DNA of 45,910 nt from Secundilactobacillus collinoides DSM 20515 = JCM 1123 (GTDB taxonomy: Bacteria; Bacillota; Bacilli; Lactobacillales; Lactobacillaceae). A program made the translations under genes and the position numbers. Numbering within the stretch: position 1 is the stretch's first letter; each line of letters starts with the position of its first letter. The notes below the pieces were generated by a model. It did not search any database and was not told the DNA's origin. It saw only the letters and a program-made list of their open reading frames with translations. Positions 43,441 through 45,910 of this stretch are shown piece after piece. Location: contig NZ_AYYR01000082.1 of assembly GCF_001435975.1 (NCBI RefSeq), positions 22,033 through 67,942 on the forward strand, written 5' to 3'.

Positions 43441-44352
43441 GTGAACATTCAGCAAATGCGTTACGTCCTGGCTGTGGCCGACAACGGTAGTTTTCATTCT
43501 GCAGCCAAGGCCCTATTTATCTCGCAACCAACATTATCTAACAGCATTCAAAAATTAGAGACCGAGCTCCAGGTTCAGCTCTTTAAACGCACTCGTCAAG
43601 GCACGTTCTTGACGACATCGGGCGCCGCCTTTGTTAATCAGGCGCGCAAAATCGTCACCGATACCGAAAATTTACAGCACTCATTCACAAATAAACCGGT
43701 GGCAACGCGTTACTTTTCCGTTTCAGCGCGACACTATGACGGTATCGGAACGGCCATGTGTCGGGTGATGGAACGCTACCCGAACTACCAGTACCTGCGT
43801 GCCTATGAAAGTACCATCGCAAAAATCATACAAGATACCGCTCAGGGCAAGAGTGAGATTGGTGTCGTGTTCTTAAATGACGTCAACCAAGCCCACATCA
43901 TCAGCGCGCTAGGCCAAAATAACCTGATTTATGACACGCTGGGTAATTTTCAATCACAGATCCTGATTCGTCAGGAGCATCCCCTTTCACGCAAACCGGT
44001 GATTGAAAAACGCGATCTCAGCCAATACCCGCAAATTCGGTTTACCCAGGATGCAACCTACTCTGAATTTACCGATGACCCGTTCGTTTTACCCGGTTCA
44101 GGTCCCATCATCGCGATCAATGACCGGGCCACGATGACAAATATCATTAACCAAACCGATGCATACACGGTTGGTTCCGGGATTCTAGAAACCCCCCAGA
44201 AATCTGGGTTGATTGCCCGGGCGCTGAATGATGTGCCAAAGAATCAAATCGTAGTTTTGCGTCAAGCCACCCATGAACTCACCGAGGTGGCGCAATACTT
44301 TATTAGCGAGCTGAAAGTTTGTTTGGCGGCCAATTTGGTGGATGTTAATTGA
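43441..44352 (+). CDS. LysR-family transcriptional regulator
   Basis: A 303-aa regulator. Residues 1-60 form the LysR winged helix (MRYVLAVADNGSFHSAAKALFISQPTLSNSIQKLE), followed by the linker helix and a periplasmic-binding-protein-like effector domain of about 210 residues. The start is GTG at 43441 with AAGGAAGG six bases upstream. LysR proteins usually control a neighbouring or divergent gene. Candidates are the upstream acyl-CoA synthetase-like gene and the convergent sulfonate-type transporter, but neither is divergent from it. The ligand is unknown. Confidence 0.9.
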   Translation: MNIQQMRYVLAVADNGSFHSAAKALFISQPTLSNSIQKLETELQVQLFKRTRQGTFLTTSGAAFVNQARKIVTDTENLQHSFTNKPVATRYFSVSARHYDGIGTAMCRVMERYPNYQYLRAYESTIAKIIQDTAQGKSEIGVVFLNDVNQAHIISALGQNNLIYDTLGNFQSQILIRQEHPLSRKPVIEKRDLSQYPQIRFTQDATYSEFTDDPFVLPGSGPIIAINDRATMTNIINQTDAYTVGSGILETPQKSGLIARALNDVPKNQIVVLRQATHELTEVAQYFISELKVCLAANLVDVN

Positions 44353-44460
44353 TAGTAGGAACTCTTTTCGACTAGGTCGGCAAGAAATCCGGAATTTGAA
44401 TGAATCGCCCCGATCGCTTGTAGAAACGAACAACAAAAGACGATTGAGCTAAAAAATATA

Positions 44461-44509
44461 GAGACCCCAACTAAAACCCTGAATCTGGGATTTTAGTTGG
44501 GGTCTCTTT
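44461..44509. terminator. Bidirectional terminator, 16-bp stem
   Basis: GAGACCCCAACTAAAA pairs with TTTTAGTTGGGGTCTC and is followed by TTT. It separates the LysR gene from the converging ABC ATPase gene. Confidence 0.75.
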
Positions 44510-44747
44510 AAATGGCCGGAAGTGGCCGTCTATTGCAGGTCTAGGATAGGATAAACCTAAAGCACGGAATATCAAGCTTAAGCACGTTTAGGTAATCCGG
44601 GTTTTCAACCCACTTAAATTCCCGTCTTAGCACAAACAGTCATTGTCCTGACACAAGTTTAAAAGCCGAAAAAATGGCGGCGTGGCAAACGATGCAAGCG
44701 TCTAACTGATATTGCTGGTGTTAACCGTGCAGTTCTGCCGCCAAACA

Positions 44748-45539
44748 TTATTCCAATATATCCTGACTAATCATTTCCAGAATTTTCTTTCGCTTCGCCA
44801 GAAAATCCTTACTGTACCGAATATCGTCGTCATTATCCCTTAAGATATCGGTCGTAAACGGCGCTGGGAAGTCAGCAATGATCCGGCCTGGGTGTTTGGA
44901 CATCACGACCACCCGACTGCCCAGGAGAAGCGCCTCATCCACGTCATGAGTGATGAAAAAGATGGTGTTGTGCGACTTAGCCCAAATCCGGCGAATTAGG
45001 TTTTGCATCTGATTCTTTGTCAGCGCATCTAACGCGCCGAATGGTTCGTCCATCAGCAGAATCTCTGGCTTATTGATCAGCGCACTTGCGATGGCTGCCC
45101 GCTGCTTCATCCCGCCAGATAGTTCGAATACTTTTTTATCACCCCAGTCATCCAATTTCACTTCAGCCAGATATTTTTCAACTTCCTCAGCAATGGTTGC
45201 CTTGGCCACGTGACGCATACTGAGGCCAAAACCAACGTTTTTCTTCACCGAGTACCATTCGTACAGCGTGGAATTTTGAAAAACAACCCCCCGCTGTGCA
45301 TCGATACCATTAATCTCGTTGCCATCCAATGACGCCGTGCCACCTGTAGGTTTAATGAAGCCCGCCAGAATTTTCAGCAGCGTACTTTTGCCGCAGCCGC
45401 TGGGGCCCATAACACAGACAAACTCACCGGGATAGATGTCCAACGAGACGTCTTTAATGGCTGGTCCATTACCATCCTTACCGCCATAATCCAGCGACAC
45501 ATTGTCGACTGAAATCAGTTCCTTTGTTTTTTCTACCAT
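44748..45539 (-). CDS. ABC ATPase, nitrate/sulfonate/taurine type
   Basis: A 263-aa cytoplasmic ATPase of the SsuB/TauB/NrtD group. Walker A GPSGCGKST is at 45-53, Q-loop GVVFQNSTLYEW, signature LSGGMKQRAAIASAL, Walker B ILLMDEPFGALD and switch FFITHDVDEALLL, the last three highly typical of this group. GAGGTGACC lies five bases before the ATG. It follows, by 39 bases, the end of a binding-protein gene that is cut by an insertion sequence. No permease gene lies downstream. The intact system would import sulfonates, taurine or a similar anion. The promoter is probably lost or replaced by the insertion sequence. Confidence 0.88.
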   Translation of the reverse strand: MVEKTKELISVDNVSLDYGGKDGNGPAIKDVSLDIYPGEFVCVMGPSGCGKSTLLKILAGFIKPTGGTASLDGNEINGIDAQRGVVFQNSTLYEWYSVKKNVGFGLSMRHVAKATIAEEVEKYLAEVKLDDWGDKKVFELSGGMKQRAAIASALINKPEILLMDEPFGALDALTKNQMQNLIRRIWAKSHNTIFFITHDVDEALLLGSRVVVMSKHPGRIIADFPAPFTTDILRDNDDDIRYSKDFLAKRKKILEMISQDILE

Positions 45540-45578
45540 TTTTTGGTCACCTCATTTAAACGTCAATCACGTTCATGA

Positions 45579-45863
45579 CTATTTCAGTGCTTTCTTAACA
45601 TAACTGGCATCAATTGCATCAGACATTGTTGAACTTGACGGTACCGAAGAAATGTTCTTTTGTTGCTTGTTGAACACTTCAACGGTCTTTAGAATTTTAG
45701 CCAGCTTGCCTGAACTCAGATAAGATTCTTGCACATTACCAGATAACCAGTCGTTCTCAGTAATTTGACTCTTGGCTTCTGATTCAGAAATACCTTCCCA
45801 GCTGGCAACGTCCTTGATGGCCTTCTTCGGGTTGTTTTTAACGAGTTTATAAACTTCCCCGAT
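45579..45863 (-). pseudogene. 3' end of an ABC substrate-binding protein gene
   Basis: The minus strand reads GEVYKLVKNNPKKAIKDVAS and on to SYVKKALK-stop, about 93 residues. The pattern (repeated ISESEAKSQITEN, LAKILKTVEVFNKQQKNI, IDASYVKKAL) matches the C-terminal lobe of SsuA/TauA-type binding proteins. Upstream, the frame hits TAA at 45864-45866, exactly where IS30-like sequence begins. The 5' part is therefore separated from this fragment. Confidence 0.75.
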
Positions 45864-45910
45864 TTAAAATTGAAGTGCAACACTTGATAACTAGACCAAT
45901 TAGACTAGCT
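45862..45910. mobile_element. End of an IS30-family insertion sequence, partial
   Basis: The last 45-49 bases begin ATTTAAAATTGAAGTGCAAC, matching my recollection of terminal repeats of lactobacillus IS30-family elements (GTTGCACTTCAATTT-type ends). They interrupt the binding-protein gene. The transposase lies outside the window. The call rests on the end sequence and the abrupt loss of the reading frame. Confidence 0.6.

Overview
The window reads as chromosomal DNA of a lactic acid bacterium of the family Lactobacillaceae. The pointers are Gram-positive AGGAGG-type ribosome binding sites, moderate GC coding DNA with AT-rich spacers, a KxYKxGKxW-type signal peptide with an LPQTN cell-wall anchor, a MucBP-like domain, a lipobox lipoprotein, CydDC-like ABC half-transporters, and an IS30-like insertion sequence end. 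I do not assign a species. No rRNA, tRNA, CRISPR array or prophage structural gene was seen.

Layout. 1-2.95 kb: a DsrE-like protein, a 14-TM-type MFS drug exporter and a small unknown protein. 3.2-4.3 kb: a lone gene with distant resemblance to replication initiators. 4.6-7.2 kb: three single TetR regulators. 7.7-10.5 kb: a minus-strand operon of a FtsX-type ABC permease, its ATPase, a 92-aa unknown protein and a 44-aa single-span membrane peptide. 11.3-17.3 kb: a TauE/SafE-type exporter, then a TetR gene transcribed with a giant duplicated acyl-CoA-dehydratase-activase-type ATPase. 18.5-23.3 kb: a 1574-aa wall-anchored Ser/Thr-rich adhesin. 23.7-27.2 kb: an EAL (c-di-GMP phosphodiesterase) gene and three more TetR regulators. 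27.9-30.2 kb: a divergent Zn/Cd-type P1B ATPase and ArsR regulator. 30.7 kb: a 96-aa unknown protein. 31.2-33.6 kb: an icaA-icaD-icaB-type operon for poly-N-acetylglucosamine (PNAG). 34.2-35.3 kb: a lipoprotein. 35.7-39.1 kb: cydD-like and frameshifted cydC-like ABC genes. 39.3-39.6 kb: a tandem repeat ending in a long hairpin. 39.8-44.4 kb: an acyltransferase-3 membrane protein, an acyl-CoA synthetase-like enzyme and a LysR regulator. 44.7-45.9 kb: a nitrate/sulfonate/taurine-type ABC ATPase and the 3' end of its binding-protein gene, cut by an IS30-like end.

How the genes fit together. The strongest theme is the cell surface and biofilm: a large glycosylation-prone adhesin, a PNAG operon lacking icaC next door, an acyltransferase-3 gene about 6 kb away that could fill that role, and a c-di-GMP hydrolase with intact catalytic residues. 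A second theme is regulation: seven TetR-type regulators in 23 kb, six of one size class (about 175-190 aa) and mostly without obvious target genes. Several have dyads in their own upstream DNA, and three of these carry an AAATCT half-site. A third theme is decay and rearrangement: a frameshifted cydC, an IS-interrupted binding-protein gene, and repeated GC-rich intergenic elements, one apparently touching the left edge of the window.
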